A DNA stretch of 64,000 nucleotides, from NCBI GenBank assembly GCA_000469685.2, contig LS997564.1, positions 27,996,959-28,060,958 of the forward strand. The letters run 5' to 3'. This DNA comes from Haemonchus contortus. Its lineage: Eukaryota; Nematoda; Chromadorea; Rhabditida; Trichostrongylidae. Both the position numbers and the translations under genes were made by a program. Below, piece by piece: positions 1 through 12,447 of this stretch; position 1 is the stretch's first letter; every line of letters begins with the position of its first letter. Below the pieces are notes generated by a model that was not told where the DNA came from, made no database searches, and saw only the letters and a list, made by a program, of their open reading frames with translations.

Positions 1-272
1 TGACAGTCCATCAAAGCCCATTCAAATATTCGCGCGCGGGAAAGTAATTCAAACGGCAGCCGGTGGCGAGATTTAATTGCGTTCCTTCAAAACACGCCAT
101 CTGTCCAAATTAAGCCAGGTCAGAGGAGGTAAGCAATTCATCTCAAATCCCATCAGAAGGTGCCCGGGGTTAATGGGCAGCAAGTGAATCAGCATATTAG
201 CAAGTGAGTGTTCAGAAAGGGAAAAAAGTATTGACTGTGTCAGGCCTGGCAAAAGCGTTAGGACCAGAAGAC

Positions 273-599
273 TTGAAGTGTCAGGGTGGTCTTATTTCAA
301 GATAATGATGATTACTTACTGCTTTTTTCTTCACTACTTACTGTTCCAAATTCCCCCTTGATCTACAAAGGTTACATCATGGACCTTTAAATTTGTCATT
401 TCAGAGGGCATACCCGGAGAGTATGGGACACGTTTGCGAATCAACTGAAAGTATCGAGAGCCCTCTGTAATGACAAATTTAAAGGCCCATGATGTAACCT
501 TTGTAGATCAAGGAGTTAATTTGGAACAGTAAGAAGTGAAGAAAAAAGCAGGAAGAAATTATCATTATCTTGAAACAAGACCACCCAGACCCTTCAAGG
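273..599. repeat. Foldback (inverted-repeat) element, MITE-like
   Basis: The arm at 273-409 is matched in reverse complement by 460-599 at roughly 90 percent identity by eye, around a loop of about 50 bases. The arms share landmarks such as GATCTACAAAGGTTACATCAT and its complement. No coding potential is seen. This is the shape of a foldback MITE or hairpin element. The terminal inverted repeat makes up almost the whole element, so it cannot be assigned to a transposase family from the sequence alone, and no clear target-site duplication is visible. Confidence 0.85.
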
Positions 600-2950
600 T
601 TTCATCACATAAACAACCCCACTTGAAGTTGGTGGAGTGTTCTATATACTGACGAGATTTCAGAGGATAAGAACATGAAGAGTGGGTATTAGCATACTTC
701 CCACACATAGTACTAGTACTTCTCGAAACTTACAACTAACATGGAACATCGAAAACAGTCGATACATGGGTGATTCCCAGAGAGAAATCAATTGGAACAA
801 GCACGAGCAATCTAGGTGGGGCTTCCGACGGCCTCGTGAGGGGCCTTGTGGCACCCAGCAGCCGCCGATCGATACGCCGCAGGCGTCGCGCGCGCGATCG
901 ATCCGACAACACAGCCCCCCTCGACGACGTTATCGGCCCATCTGCCAATGTGGGGAAACGTGCAAGCTTTTGAGTAAAGCCCTCTGGGAAAGCTGTTAAT
1001 CTGCTCTTTATACTTTGATGGGCACATCAGGGTTCCTATGCACTAAACAGCCTACTCCAAAGCTTTCAAAGTGAGTTCTTTACAAAGTTTGCGGTGGTCC
1101 CCGAACGAAGTTGGGTGGGTTTCTGGGGATTTTTCGGGATGATGTTTACCATGTGGTTTGCACGACTAGTTGGTCGTTCTCTGGGCTGGAACCTACGTGA
1201 TCACAGGCTGATTACGTGCAGAATCACGCGGTTGGGGAATCGGAGACATTACCGAGAGAATTACGTAGGAATGGCGTGTGCTATCTGGGTGAAATGTCCT
1301 TCAGGGAGGTGCTACATATGTTTGTCTCATGACCAGTTTACAGAGCGTTACACTTGTTTTCGCCCATTAATCAGGTATTTTCTCCAAACCGCTAAGTTGT
1401 TGGACGACTGCGATTTCACAGTTTCTTCGGGAACACTCTAGTCCCATGCCCAAGACCTAATTGGCCGTGGATCGAATATGTTCCCACTTAAAGTGCAATG
1501 TATAAAAACTCGGCATGATAAACAGCTGACCAGCCTTTTATCCAACATTACACCTCCAATGAACGCACATGCGTGAAATTCCGCCCATCATTTTATCCAA
1601 GTGCACCCAAAAGCAATGGGGATATGCCCGTACTCCAGTCCCTGAATCGGTTGAAACGAGCTCCACGATGCACCCCGCTGTTACCCACTGCTTTTGGGCC
1701 AGAGAAAACCTGTCCCACATACTAAATACAAAGGGTCATTTACCACCCTTTGTGTGTCGTAGGTGTGACGGGTTTTCTCTAGTCGTCTGGTACCTCTTGC
1801 GACTACTGTGTCATAAAGTCCTCAAACCACAAAATCTGCCTTGTTCTTTTTGATCTCCTGCTATAAACCCAGAGAATAAAATATCCTGGAGTCACTAAGA
1901 TTCCATTATTGTTGAAGCTACACGTAGGCATTGTTTAACTCTGTTATAAAAAAATGTCATTACCTCTGTGACCCTCGGATTTGTTATGTTTACATAATGG
2001 AGTTTTTTATGGGCGAGGTCCACAAAAAGTGTGGTGGAATTGTTTGCCAACTTTTTTTACACCACACTAATGACGTAAGTTGTGAGTACTTTTTTTCATA
2101 AGTGCAGTTTTCGTGGCAAAAAAAAGTTCAACCAAGTCCACCGGAAGGGTTCAGGTCAGCTCCAGAGACGGCTCGAGAGAATGGAATGGAGGACAGTGAA
2201 GGAAGAAGGTAGACATGTGGAGATCTCACAACTTTGGAGCGATGGGGGAAAGATTACGGTATCTCTGGAAGCTAACTGCACTCTTAGCACACATAAATCA
2301 GTAAGTGAAACTGTTCTTTCATTGTGGGCGGGGGTGTGTTTGACAGTAAACTCATAATTCTCCGTGCCCTGAACCTAGAAAGTTCAATTTTGAGAACGGT
2401 ACAAGTGGGCGTGGATATCAACATGTGATAGGAGCTGGTAAAGAGTCTTAAAACTCAAGAATCACTTGGTCACCTCCGGCTTGTGCCATTTGTGGTAATC
2501 TTGGCGCTCAGCCATGTAATGAGGGAGTGGAGAGATCGTAAATGGTCGGTGGCAGACGGTAAATGGTCTGTATGATAACCACTGATAAGGGTTGATAATG
2601 GGCCAAAAAACGCGAAAACCACCTGATCCATTTGTCTCCTGTATTATCAAGTAGTCTTCCACTGTCAGTGTACGTATGAGGTGTTCGTAGGTTGGAGGTG
2701 GTTAAGTATTAATAGTTGGTGAAAGCTTACGAGAGACTTTAATAAACAAAAACTCTCTCCTTCCCTTTAAGACACCACCACGTGGGTAAGCGAGGTCCTT
2801 TACGTCCCGCATACCTTCGTGAAGGAGCCTTGACAATTCTCTACGTTATGTGCGATAAGACGGGATAATAGGTGTAGGGTGACAAGAAGTTACAGTAATA
2901 GTGACAAAGTACTGCAAAATTTCTCATAAAAACACGGCGATGAAAATGGC
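600..2950. other. Intergenic, no supportable gene
   Basis: Short open frames occur on both strands, the longest about 115 codons at 1094-1441 plus, but none has a recognisable domain, a splice-compatible partner or a convincing start. A GC-rich patch at about 820-960 contains alternating CG runs (GTCGCGCGCGCGATCGATC). A short A/T-rich stretch with poly-T runs follows at 1940-2110. Confidence 0.6.
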
Positions 2951-2959
2951 TTATGAGAT

Positions 2960-3470
2960 ATCCCGTTAGTATAAATCTATGGCCCCTTGTATACCAAATG
3001 TGGCGGTACCAGATCAGGAATCGGCCTAGATAGGGTGTTATAGAGGCCCAAACGTTGTCCCGTGTGTATTCGCGGACGAGTTTTAACGGCCTCGTAGGGG
3101 TTGCACCATACACAAGGGAACCCAGGTAGGAAGCTCAAATAACTTGTCATGACCCTTCGCGACAGTGAAAAGGATATTTGACAGTTTTGGCTTGATATAG
3201 TTGGCTTTTTACGCAATTGGAACAAGTGAAATCTCGTCCAAACACCCCTGCCACGTAATTTCCGTCATGGCAATCTCGTACAACCCTATTTCCACCACTT
3301 TAGAAGAGCCTTATTTGCCACAAATTCAGCGAGTTTTCTCGCTTCCTTCACCACCGACACACTATTCCCAGACAAATCATGAATCAAGTATTTGTGTCTC
3401 AACAAGACACCACGGTTCGCTCTATTCCGATATCAGTTGCAAAAAAACTTGTCCGACCATAACATCTGGG
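2960..3470 (-). repeat. Dispersed repeat family R1, copy A
   Basis: Read on the minus strand, this segment resembles 11420-11800 (minus) and 59640-60010 (plus). Shared landmarks in order are a CAAGCCARAACTGT-like string, a TTCCTACxTGGGTTC string and an AAACTCGTCCG/AAATTCGTCCA string. Similarity to copy B is about two thirds by eye. Frames in the copies give similar peptides (for example SFLPGFPCVWC here and NFLHGFSCEWC in copy C), but reading is interrupted. It is probably a decayed transposable element of unknown class. Confidence 0.6.
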
Positions 3471-3479
3471 AAGTTCAAT

Positions 3480-4400
3480 GTATGAATCATATTCATGATG
3501 ATAAGAAGGGCCATGGACACCGACTAGTTGGTTAGCAATGTTGGTGTCATTCGTCGAAATATTTGTATGTGCCACTCCGGCTTGACTGAGCAAGTTGTTC
3601 GGTTAGAGAAAGGTTGCGAATGAACCCAGGAGAGGGAAAGACTTGAGTCCTCAGTAGATGGTCACTGTTGATGAGGATCAGGACTAACTCAACCAGAGTA
3701 CAGCGCCGTAGCCATGAGTGTGATTAGCTAATGAACTCGGTGCTTGCCCCTGGAATTCCTCGATTTTTTTTGTACTGACAATGAGTTGTGCTGTGCTCGC
3801 CCTAGTCCAAGCATTCTTCTATAGAAAATTTCGCGGACTAAAGTGTTGGGCCTGATTTTACACTGTAAGTAGGATTATCCTAATTCACCATCCACTCCGA
3901 ATTTTTCACATAAGCAAAGGAAGACGGCGTAATCCGGTCAATCGGAAGGAGACGCTTAGTGTGACCAACCCGTGTTTCCTGTTAATCTCGAAGAATAGCG
4001 GATTGTCGTTCTTTGTGTCATTCGTAGAAGGGGTGGCGACCCGAAGAACTTTCTTCGTGAGAGCTTTTAATGTGGTCCATCACAACAAATTAATCTAATT
4101 ATCCCCGACACTTTACATTTGCGCTATACGTCCGATGTGCTGATGCGATGATGTGGGACGAAGGACAAACAGGTCTTCATTTAGTACTAGCTCTATGTGC
4201 TACTTTCAAAATTTTTGACGTGATCAGCTCATTTTGATGGTATCCCCCTTTATATCCATCCTTGGACGAGCTAATGACAACGAAGGGGGTATCCGGATGA
4301 GATTAGTGACGGCAGAGTGGCGTGTGTTGACTATAAATGTGGATCAGGTGGATGGATTCATTGCAAACGTGCTCCATTCCAAATGGTAAGGGCCTTTATA
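3480..4400. other. Intergenic, nothing recognised
   Basis: No frame longer than about 65 codons, no domain and no clear repeat copy is seen here. The minus-strand frame at 3399-3593 may be a continuation of the dispersed repeat R1, but no counterpart could be aligned. Confidence 0.5.
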
Positions 4401-4402
4401 CG

Positions 4403-4690
4403 AGTGGAGGTGGTGTAGTGGCGAGGCTACCACACACTCATGGCCGAAGGATCGAATCCTAGATTGGTAATCGCCGAGGCCAATCAAGACTTCCAACCAT
4501 CAGAGCTCGATCAATCGGTTAATTGGTAGCAGACTCGTCTGAGAGGATAAAGGCAAATGGCTGGACACCACGAGTCATTGAACAGGGAATATACCTATTC
4601 AGTACGCCACCACGATTTCGAATAAAACTCGAATGCTAGGGTGCATCCCAACATCCCGAATACGAGATTGATTGGCACAGTAGACTTCAT
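4403..4690 (+). mobile_element. tRNA-derived SINE, degenerate full-length copy
   Basis: The head GGAGGTGGTGTAGTGGCGAG (A-box region) is followed by GGATCGAATCC (B box) about 45 bases on. Next comes the conserved body: GGCCAATCAAGACTTCCAACC, AATTGGTAGCAGACTCGTCTGAGAGGAT, then CACCACGATT and GATTGATTGGCA. It follows the same order as the best copy at 52331-52633 but is more diverged. Confidence 0.8.
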
Positions 4691-6565
4691 GTTTATTCAT
4701 TGGAGACGCCCTTTCTTGTTAAAATTGACTAGCAGTAGGCGTTGGGACGGTTTTCTGCCCTTATTCTGCCCTTACTATCTATACCGCTTTTTGACCCGGA
4801 AGTGCTTCATGTGGCTTTCTCATGAACCATAGATTCCTAAAACAATGAAGCTTTCGAATTATTTCTGTCGAAATTGTGTTGTTGAATACTTCAAACGCGA
4901 GCTAGTAATTGAGCGAATTGGGCCCTCAATAAAGAAATACTCAGAATGTCATACCATAATCTTTGGATAATTCTGTATTCCTTTTAGATTGGGTAGGGGT
5001 GTTTATCTGCAACGAAGAAGGTGAAGACCTTACTGCCCTAAAACATTCAGGTTTCAGGACATCAAAACCCTACCAGTTTGTCCCAAAATTTCCGATGTCG
5101 GCGCTGTTGGGTCGGTAAGCATTCTAAATAGGTACCTTAAACTGTGCCTTTCATCAGGAACATACTATGAAGCTATGCTTGCTCTAACTATTAAGTGCTC
5201 AGACGACTATGTCATCTGAATGTAAAAAAAGCTCCTTGTTACTTGGAGAATAAAAAGAATACAACACATCGATATGGAAGGAAGACTAAAAAAAATGAGG
5301 GATGACCTGTTATGGTCACCACCAACAAAGAAAGTTCATTAGCGATAGCGGGCAATCGAAACATTCCAACAAGCAACCGACTCGACAACGGGTGAAGATA
5401 ACTTAAAGAAATTTTTGTAACGTCAGCCTTGTGTGTATAGTCATATATAAAACCAGTTATATATAACTAAATATCTAGGAATATCAGGAACAATTCATAG
5501 TAGTAATTACTAATACAGGAATCACCACTATACGTATAACACTGTTGTCCCCAGCAAAACGACAGCAGCTGATTCGACATGAGCACTGTCGGTTAATGTC
5601 GATCCCTTTCGTTCATTTTTTCCCAATTTTTTCACCATTTATCTCTGCGATACAACGAAGGACTTGTTGGATGCGCTTAGCGTATACTGAAAAAAAAGAG
5701 GTGAAAACAAGGTATCTTGTGATATTACGTTCTATTCCATTTGATCACTAATTACAAACTTAGCCACTTATACAGGCCACATGTCAAACCTCACCTACTG
5801 TGCCATATCGTAAAAGAAGGGTTCTGCGGCTTCTTCTCTAGGTCTTTTATCAGCCTTTATCGGTTGTTATCATTGCTTATCACTTTCATCCATGTCCCTG
5901 TTTCAGCAAATGTATTACTTACCAGGGCATCATGTTACTTTTACAAAGAAAGAACTAAAAGTTTTGCGGAAAAAAACTTATGAATTTTCGACTAGACCCC
6001 GTATAAATGTGTTTATTTTTACATGCACAGAGTACGCGTACGTGTGCATAGTGGACACATGAATACTCATACATGTATATACATTTGTATAAAAACACGT
6101 AGGAAATGTCCACATCAGCTGACCCACGACTACATGTATGGAGGGAGCGACAAAGCGATGGAAGGTGATTGAACAAAAACAAAGTGGCTTTCGAGTGACG
6201 AGCTTGCAACGCTCCGTTGATGACCCAAATCATCTCGTCTTTTGTTGAAGGAATTGGATGATGGTGGACGAAAGTTCTGCGTTTGGATGAAACTTCTGTA
6301 AATGATTCATGGCTCCTTCATCATGGCTGCTGTTGTGATTTTTCATTTTCATGATAGGAATTGCTCCGCTAAATGCGAATAGGAATCAGGAGCCGTTAGT
6401 GGATCGCTCGGGTGAGCAGGGAGAGCTCGGCAGCAAATTTTGGCTGGATTATCAGCGAGCACGAGCTTTGTTTAGTGGATTCTTTTTGCGGAGGGCTCAG
6501 CTTGGATTTTTTCACTTGAATTCCCATCAATGAGAATAGAGCAGAACGACATTCCGTCAAAATCA
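4691..6565. other. Intergenic, AT-rich, no supportable gene
   Basis: Frames of 60-90 codons occur on both strands without domains. A small AT palindrome (TTATATATAA) lies near 5457. The plus-strand frame at 6351-6533 has no recognisable homologue, so I do not call it. Confidence 0.5.
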
Positions 6566-6869
6566 TAATAAAGATAAATGACAGGGTCTGTGGTGTTAAT
6601 CAGCCCCATTTCTGGGGTGCTCCCACTCGGGCTCCATTTAAAATCTTAGCAACACTTGCATTCATACATCATATGTATATGGCCTATACAATGAATTGCG
6701 TTAGCCAGCCGATGTACAAGTCAAGGCTTTTATGTTCTCAGACGAGCATTGTACCAAGTAAACGACCCTCACAGGACGGAAGGAACGGCCCAGCAGCATA
6801 CACAGATCCAGGATACAATCCTGGGACCATTGGTGTGTGATAGTGCGAAGCTTGCCATTACATCATCCC
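6566..6869 (-). mobile_element. tRNA-derived SINE, minus-strand copy
   Basis: Read in reverse, the tail, body and head of the family appear in order: a TCATTTATC-type tail, CATATGTATATGGCCTATACAATG, TCAGACGAGCATTGTACC and AGGATACAATCCTGG, the last being the reverse of the B-box region. GATAGTGCGAAGCTTGCCATTACATC marks the reverse of the A-box end. Confidence 0.75.
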
Positions 6870-7764
6870 GTCCTCGTGAGAAGCACATTCTTGTTCAACA
6901 TAGATGAGGGACCGAGCAGTTGCATATGCCTACTAAACATACGGGACATGCGATTAAATGAGCTTTTCGGAGGTGGAGTACGAAGTCTTCATTTCCATTC
7001 AGTGGCGGTCGATAACTCCCCAAGCGTGCCGAAAATTCGGCTGACTGGGGAGTAATCATTTGAAGTTTTTGCATACATCAATTTCCTTGTTGCCTTAGGA
7101 AACCTTTTCTCGAGCTAACCAGAAAATGAATGTGTGGCAAAAAAAATTTGTTGTCATTTACTGTCGAAATCTATCGTACGGAAGCAGTGACAGAGTGTGA
7201 AAGGGACACGAAACATTTTTTTTGTTCTCTAGTGAATTCATCACATGCATATAATTGCCCTGCAATTTATGAGAGTCTTTGCACAGAATGTTCATCCACC
7301 TAGTTGATTCCAATAGTGACAGCAGCTTTTCTGGTTACCTATTTGCATAACCAACAATTGCTGGAGTTCTCTTCCACATGAATATTCAGCAGGTTGTGCA
7401 GTGCTTACTACTTTGCTACATGGGCGTCTGACCTAGGAGAAGGCGGATGGAACAATAAGATGACATATCAAATAGATAGAGCTAGTCCTATTTTCCCCAC
7501 ATCTATTGATCCTACCCTGTCAGCTTCCTTATCACAAGTCAAGGGCTGGTACAGGTGGGAACGTTTCGCTGACAGAAGGACAGGTATAAAAGCTGATAAA
7601 ACAGATGATACAAGTCTATAAATTGTTTCTCTAAAAAGCTGGAAAGACCTGAAGTATGGTGGGAATTCCTTATCGGTTTCCGCTTACACGTGTTTCGTAA
7701 CCCTTTCATTGGGCTGTGAACAATAACAATTGGTCAATTTCGATAATGATCTGTAGAACTGCAA

Positions 7765-8000
7765 CGGAGGTGGTGTAGTGACAAATAGCTCACTGTAAAA
7801 CAAGCATGATCCCGGGATTGAACCCTGAATGGGACGCCCAGGACATCCAAGCTTTCCACACCTCACAAGTTGGTCGGTTGCTGCCAGTTTCGTTTGGGAG
7901 GATGAGAGCATTGGCAGACCCATCGGCACGATTTAGTCGAATGCATACCAAGAATGTATGGAATTGATAGACATTAAAGACTTCATACTCTATCCTTTAT
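7765..8000 (+). mobile_element. tRNA-derived SINE, shortened copy
   Basis: The head CGGAGGTGGTGTAGTGACAA is followed by GGGATTGAACCCTG as a degenerate B box. The body marker TTTGGGAGGATGAGAGCATTGGC and the tail ACTCTATCCTTTATTG are both present. The middle of the element is shorter than in other copies. Confidence 0.75.
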
Positions 8001-10340
8001 TGTGTGAACCTGATTCTTTTGTAGTACCTCAAATGGTGCAGGCTTGTAATAAAGCTTAAGGGTGTAGAAAAGCGAGTAATCTACCCATCAATCTCCGCTT
8101 AATATGTGAAAGACGCACTTTGACGATCATTCAAAGTAATCACACTAATTGTTGAAGCAGGCAATCGATCCAGTGCCCTCACGTAGACTGTCACGTGTGA
8201 CGTACAGAATCCGTGACAGGATCGTATTTTGATCCCTTAAATTAAGAGGATTGGGTGTTCAAAAGCAAACGGCTACATTTTCTCAAAGTGCGGGTCCTCA
8301 GGAAGCGAGGGTCTCTGCAGACAGAGTATCACGGGGAATCATTCACCAAACACATTTAGGTCCATTTCAGGTCGGCGAATTCACTCGAAACCAATTCGGC
8401 AACCACGGCGCACATGTTCAGTACAGCAAAAAGGTCTCGCTGCGTGGCCGAGAAGAAGCATAAGGAGCTTTGGAGCTTGCTCGGAAAGTTTCATTTATCT
8501 TTTAAAGGACCAATGTCTCCGCAGATCACTTCTTAAAAGCTACACGAGCTTGCTGTAGGAATTCCAGAGAAAGCGCCTTTCTGCCTACCCCTTGTGTCGG
8601 ATGCCGTCAGTTTAGACATGAGAACAGCTGCACGAGTGTGGCCTTAATGATATGGTCCGGGTGGTCGAAATTCCTGTTATAATCCAGTCGGCAGAATCTG
8701 CGTTCACCCCGTAGTGTCATCTGTCCCAACGGGTAAGAGGGCGACCACAAGGTGCCAGCTGATATCCATTTAATCACATGCAAGGTTTGCGGAGACGAAC
8801 ATGAAGTGAGAAAAGGGAGCCTTCACTATATCGGGTTAAAGTACACAGCACTGTGTGAAGAAATTGGGGCTGGAACTCTGATTGGAGGTCATCGAAGTGA
8901 ACTCACGAAAATGCAGTGCCCGTGCTACCTGTCGGGATTTTGATGAAGAAGACAAGACCTCAGCTGGACAATTTAAGGAGCATTTTCAAATTGGTGCGAA
9001 AAACTCCAAAATGAATTGGAATGATGAATACCTGCCCAAAGCAAATAAACTCGCTCAGTTCTCGACATCTAGGGGCTTCAACGCCGTTATAGGCTATGCT
9101 CAAGCTGTTGTAACCTGACGGCTGAAATGCCGTTCGATTAAAATGTATCTCAGGTATTTCCAGATTGCAGACTTGGACGTAGGTGATGAAGCTAAATGTT
9201 CGCCGAATATGGCTGGAACGTCTTGGTTGAGGGATGAAAAGCACCTGAAACATCGAAGGCTGGCTTTCACGTGAAAGAGCCGCACTGAACAAGTGCTCCA
9301 TAACAGAATAAGAAAACTCGATAAGCTTCATCCAATGACTATAAACTAGAATATACACCTCATACTGAACCCGTTTTTCTGCACCCTACTCTCTCTGTCT
9401 ACCTCTCCAATTTTATATGTACTTTCGTGATGATCGTTTTAGAACGGTCCACTCAGTGAAGATTTATTGGACTCTGACCAGAAAGTCCATCCTCACTTAA
9501 TCTAACTCGTCAGAGGAAATCCATGGTGAATGTCATCCCAATGATTATATTTCATGAAGGCTTTAAAGGAAATGCGTAGCAGGCCTCGTTTCCCTCGAGC
9601 GAGTAGAGTATACAGGACATAGTGGCTCGGGCAGAGGCAAATTCGACACTACTGGCATCTGCTCGCACGAATCGATGTCGAACGGGACGACAGGTGATCG
9701 TCGTTCGGCTCAGAAGTTACTTGTAGTGCCTAAGTTAATCATCTGTGAAAAGGACCCCAGACTAGACTGAGGTTTTGAGAGATCCTAGGGTAAATAGGTT
9801 TTCAAGGGCGGCTGTGACTAACAAGTCATTTAGGTACCTAACCTTAAATAATTTGTGATCCCACACGCAATGATGATCGCAGTGCGTGTGACGAAAAAGG
9901 TGAAGGTTAAGTTCATCTTGGGGTGATACTTATATAGGAACAGCACCCATATGTATAGCGGTCCCGGATGACCAAAGGGCTTGGGTGAGTGCAGTGTCTG
10001 CTCGATTGCGCCACATGAACTAACCTATACATTGCCTTTCTTATTGGGTGATCATGTGGGCATCTTAATCTTAACTCGTACGCATACCATCGCAGACTCT
10101 GTTCTCCTATCTTCAGCTGGATGAAGGTCTCTTAAATGATCTGATCGTCCAGACGTTTTCATTTCTCACTTGATCAATTCGCGTTAAATCGGGGACTCAG
10201 TTTAAAGTCATTATCTGTTCCGTGTGATACTGCCTTATAGTAACTGCTTGAGAGGCAGCACTCGATGCCGTAGAGCACCGCAAGCCTCATCACTGCTCCG
10301 TATATCATTCCTTTGAGCCTGCTAGCATAATATGCCATTA
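8001..10340. other. Intergenic, no supportable gene
   Basis: Several frames of 60-130 codons occur (for example 8882-9118 plus and 8960-9358 minus), but they overlap on opposite strands, lack domains and have no splice-compatible neighbours. A decayed coding element between 8250 and 9300 cannot be excluded, because the plus strand there gives short open blocks in shifting frames. Confidence 0.45.
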
Positions 10341-10348
10341 AACTTTTT

Positions 10349-11353
10349 TTCGTTTATGTCACATTTTTGAGCGATTAGAGCCTGGCCCATGCCACCGTCG
10401 CGGAATTCATGATGCCTTTGCTTCCCGAGGCATCTTACGGTTGGTTCCTCACACTTCTCAGAGCTGACGTGCTTGACCTTTTTCATTTCGACAGCTGCAT
10501 TTTCTGCCAGCGCCTTCTGCAACTTCTGCAGCTTGTCTTCGTGTTCCTCCCGACTATACATTGTCAGTGTCGAGGTGATAGTGAAGCTACGAGTCCTTCT
10601 GTGATGACAAGCATTGTTAGTAAAGAGAGAAACCGAATCACAGCGGATCGTTGGTGAGAAACAACAGGATGTCTATTGCTTTTGTTGGGCCTTTAGTGGT
10701 GCCTTTAGTGTCTTTGGTCTATCATATATACCCTTGACGAGGGAGATCATGTGTTCTCACACTCAGCTGGCAATCACTGGGTAAGGAAGTCTTTTTATAC
10801 ATGCAGTCTTTATTGCCAGTACGGTTTTCGTTGCTGACAAAATGTCTTTATTGATCGCTTAAAAGGCTCTAGTTCAATGCTTAGTTGATTCTTCTAGACG
10901 TTTTGACTGAGGGAATTTTCATTATCCTACCACGGCACGTATAAAACCACAGTGAATCTGGGATAATCCCACTAGCTCGCTGCCCTCATCCTCCACTGAC
11001 AGTCGCTTTAACGGGAATCAAGGGAGAGGCGGGAAAGGGAGGAGAAGGGGAAGGGGTAGGGTAGAGAATATTCTATGCTGCCAAGAACCATTTAAGAAGT
11101 GTCCTGAACGGATTTGCCTCGTAGCTATTTAATAACTCAGTTACAACAATTGATCTCCATTTTTCAAGAAATGACTAAAAATGCAGGCAAATTTGCAACA
11201 ATTGGGAAATATGTGAAATGATGACTCCAAGATCAGAAACACTTAGACTCACTTTCACCTGCGCAGTTGTAGCTTGTATTATGTTTTCCTTATCTGCTTC
11301 ATAGTGAGTAGCTTGCTCTAGTGATTTCAGAATCTCGCGGCTCTGATAGCCTT
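10349..11353 (-). CDS. Possible small coiled-coil protein, two exons (partial)
   Basis: The minus strand gives two coding-like blocks. Exon 11353-11259 follows a TCAATAG acceptor, ends at a CAG|GTGAAA donor in phase 0, and encodes a charged helix beginning GYQSREILKSLEQATHYEA. Exon 10546-10478 follows GGGAG in phase 0, encodes EHEDKLQKLQKALAENAAV, and reads on in frame to about 10349 through a Cys-containing stretch (EKCEEPTVRCLGK). Together they look like a heptad-rich coiled coil followed by a small Cys motif. The pattern loosely recalls MICOS CHCH-domain proteins, but a twin CX9C pair is not visible, so I do not assign it. No start exon was found. It could be a decayed copy or a spurious composite. 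Confidence 0.3.
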
Positions 11354-11419
11354 CTATTGAAGGCACAGTTCACGATAAAGATGGTTTCTGAGATTTCCCA
11401 ACAGGATGAATTCGTGGAC

Positions 11420-11800
11420 CTCTCGTATATCATATCTGGCGCTATTAGGTCGGAAACGGCCTAGTTAGGGCGTTATAGAAATTGTATCAAGTGTGTTCTC
11501 GGCCGAGTTTCACCAGCATTGTAGAGGCCGCACCGATCACAAAGAAATCCATGTAGAAAGATCAAACAAGAACCCATAGCGACACTAGAAGGCAGTTCTT
11601 TACAGTTCTGGCTTTTTGTAGTCCACTATCTGCGCAATTGCAACGAATGAAAACTCGTCCGAATACCCAATCCATGTTATTTCCATCATGGTAATCTCGT
11701 CCACCCTCTATTTTCACTACTTTGAAGAGCCTTTTCCCGCAAAATCGGCGAATTTTCACGCTTCTTTCACCACCGGTGCACTACCTCCAAGCAATACTTC
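11420..11800 (-). repeat. Dispersed repeat family R1, copy B
   Basis: On the minus strand it carries the strings AAAAAGCCAGAACTGTAAAG, TTTCTACATGGATTTC and GGCGAATTTTCACGC (complement), each with a counterpart in copies A and C. The open frame is broken by stops, in keeping with a decayed element. Confidence 0.6.
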
Positions 11801-12447
11801 CGCTTTTCAACTTAAAAAGAGTACTTCAAAATTATCGTGAACAGTGCCTTTAGACTGATACAGCTCGTACTCTTCTGAACTTCAAGAATCCCTGTGACGA
11901 AGCTGAATTTGCGAAACACTCTTATTCCTTAGGTTTCCAACAACTACCTCGAAAACTTTTCTTTCAAGTCAAAGACCTTGCTCATACAGCACACGTCAAT
12001 CCCGTACGTTCTCGACTTTCCAGTGCTTTGCATGAAATTGCATACAGCTCATCTCGAGCTTTTCAAGATCAAAAGCCGTTTTGACACTTCCAAACACTTC
12101 CGCTCCGGTTCTTGTAAACACTTCCGCTCCTTTTCTAATCACGATCGCAAGCAAATCCAAATCGTCGAAGGATACCAATCGCGCCGCAGAGGTTCTAAGC
12201 CTTATACTATGAAAAGTAGGGGCTGCGGGCATAAAAACAATTATCCCTGAGTAACATCATCAGGAGCTATGATTCTTAAGCAATATCATTATCCAGAAAA
12301 GCCAGAATTTTAGCGAACAATTACCGTGTATTTGTTCAGATTCGCGCACGACTTATTTATACGAAGTATAGTAGAATTTTTCACATGTCTAGTGAAATGG
12401 CAGAATTATGTTGGGAGGTTATTTTTATTCAGGAAGAAAATCAGTTC

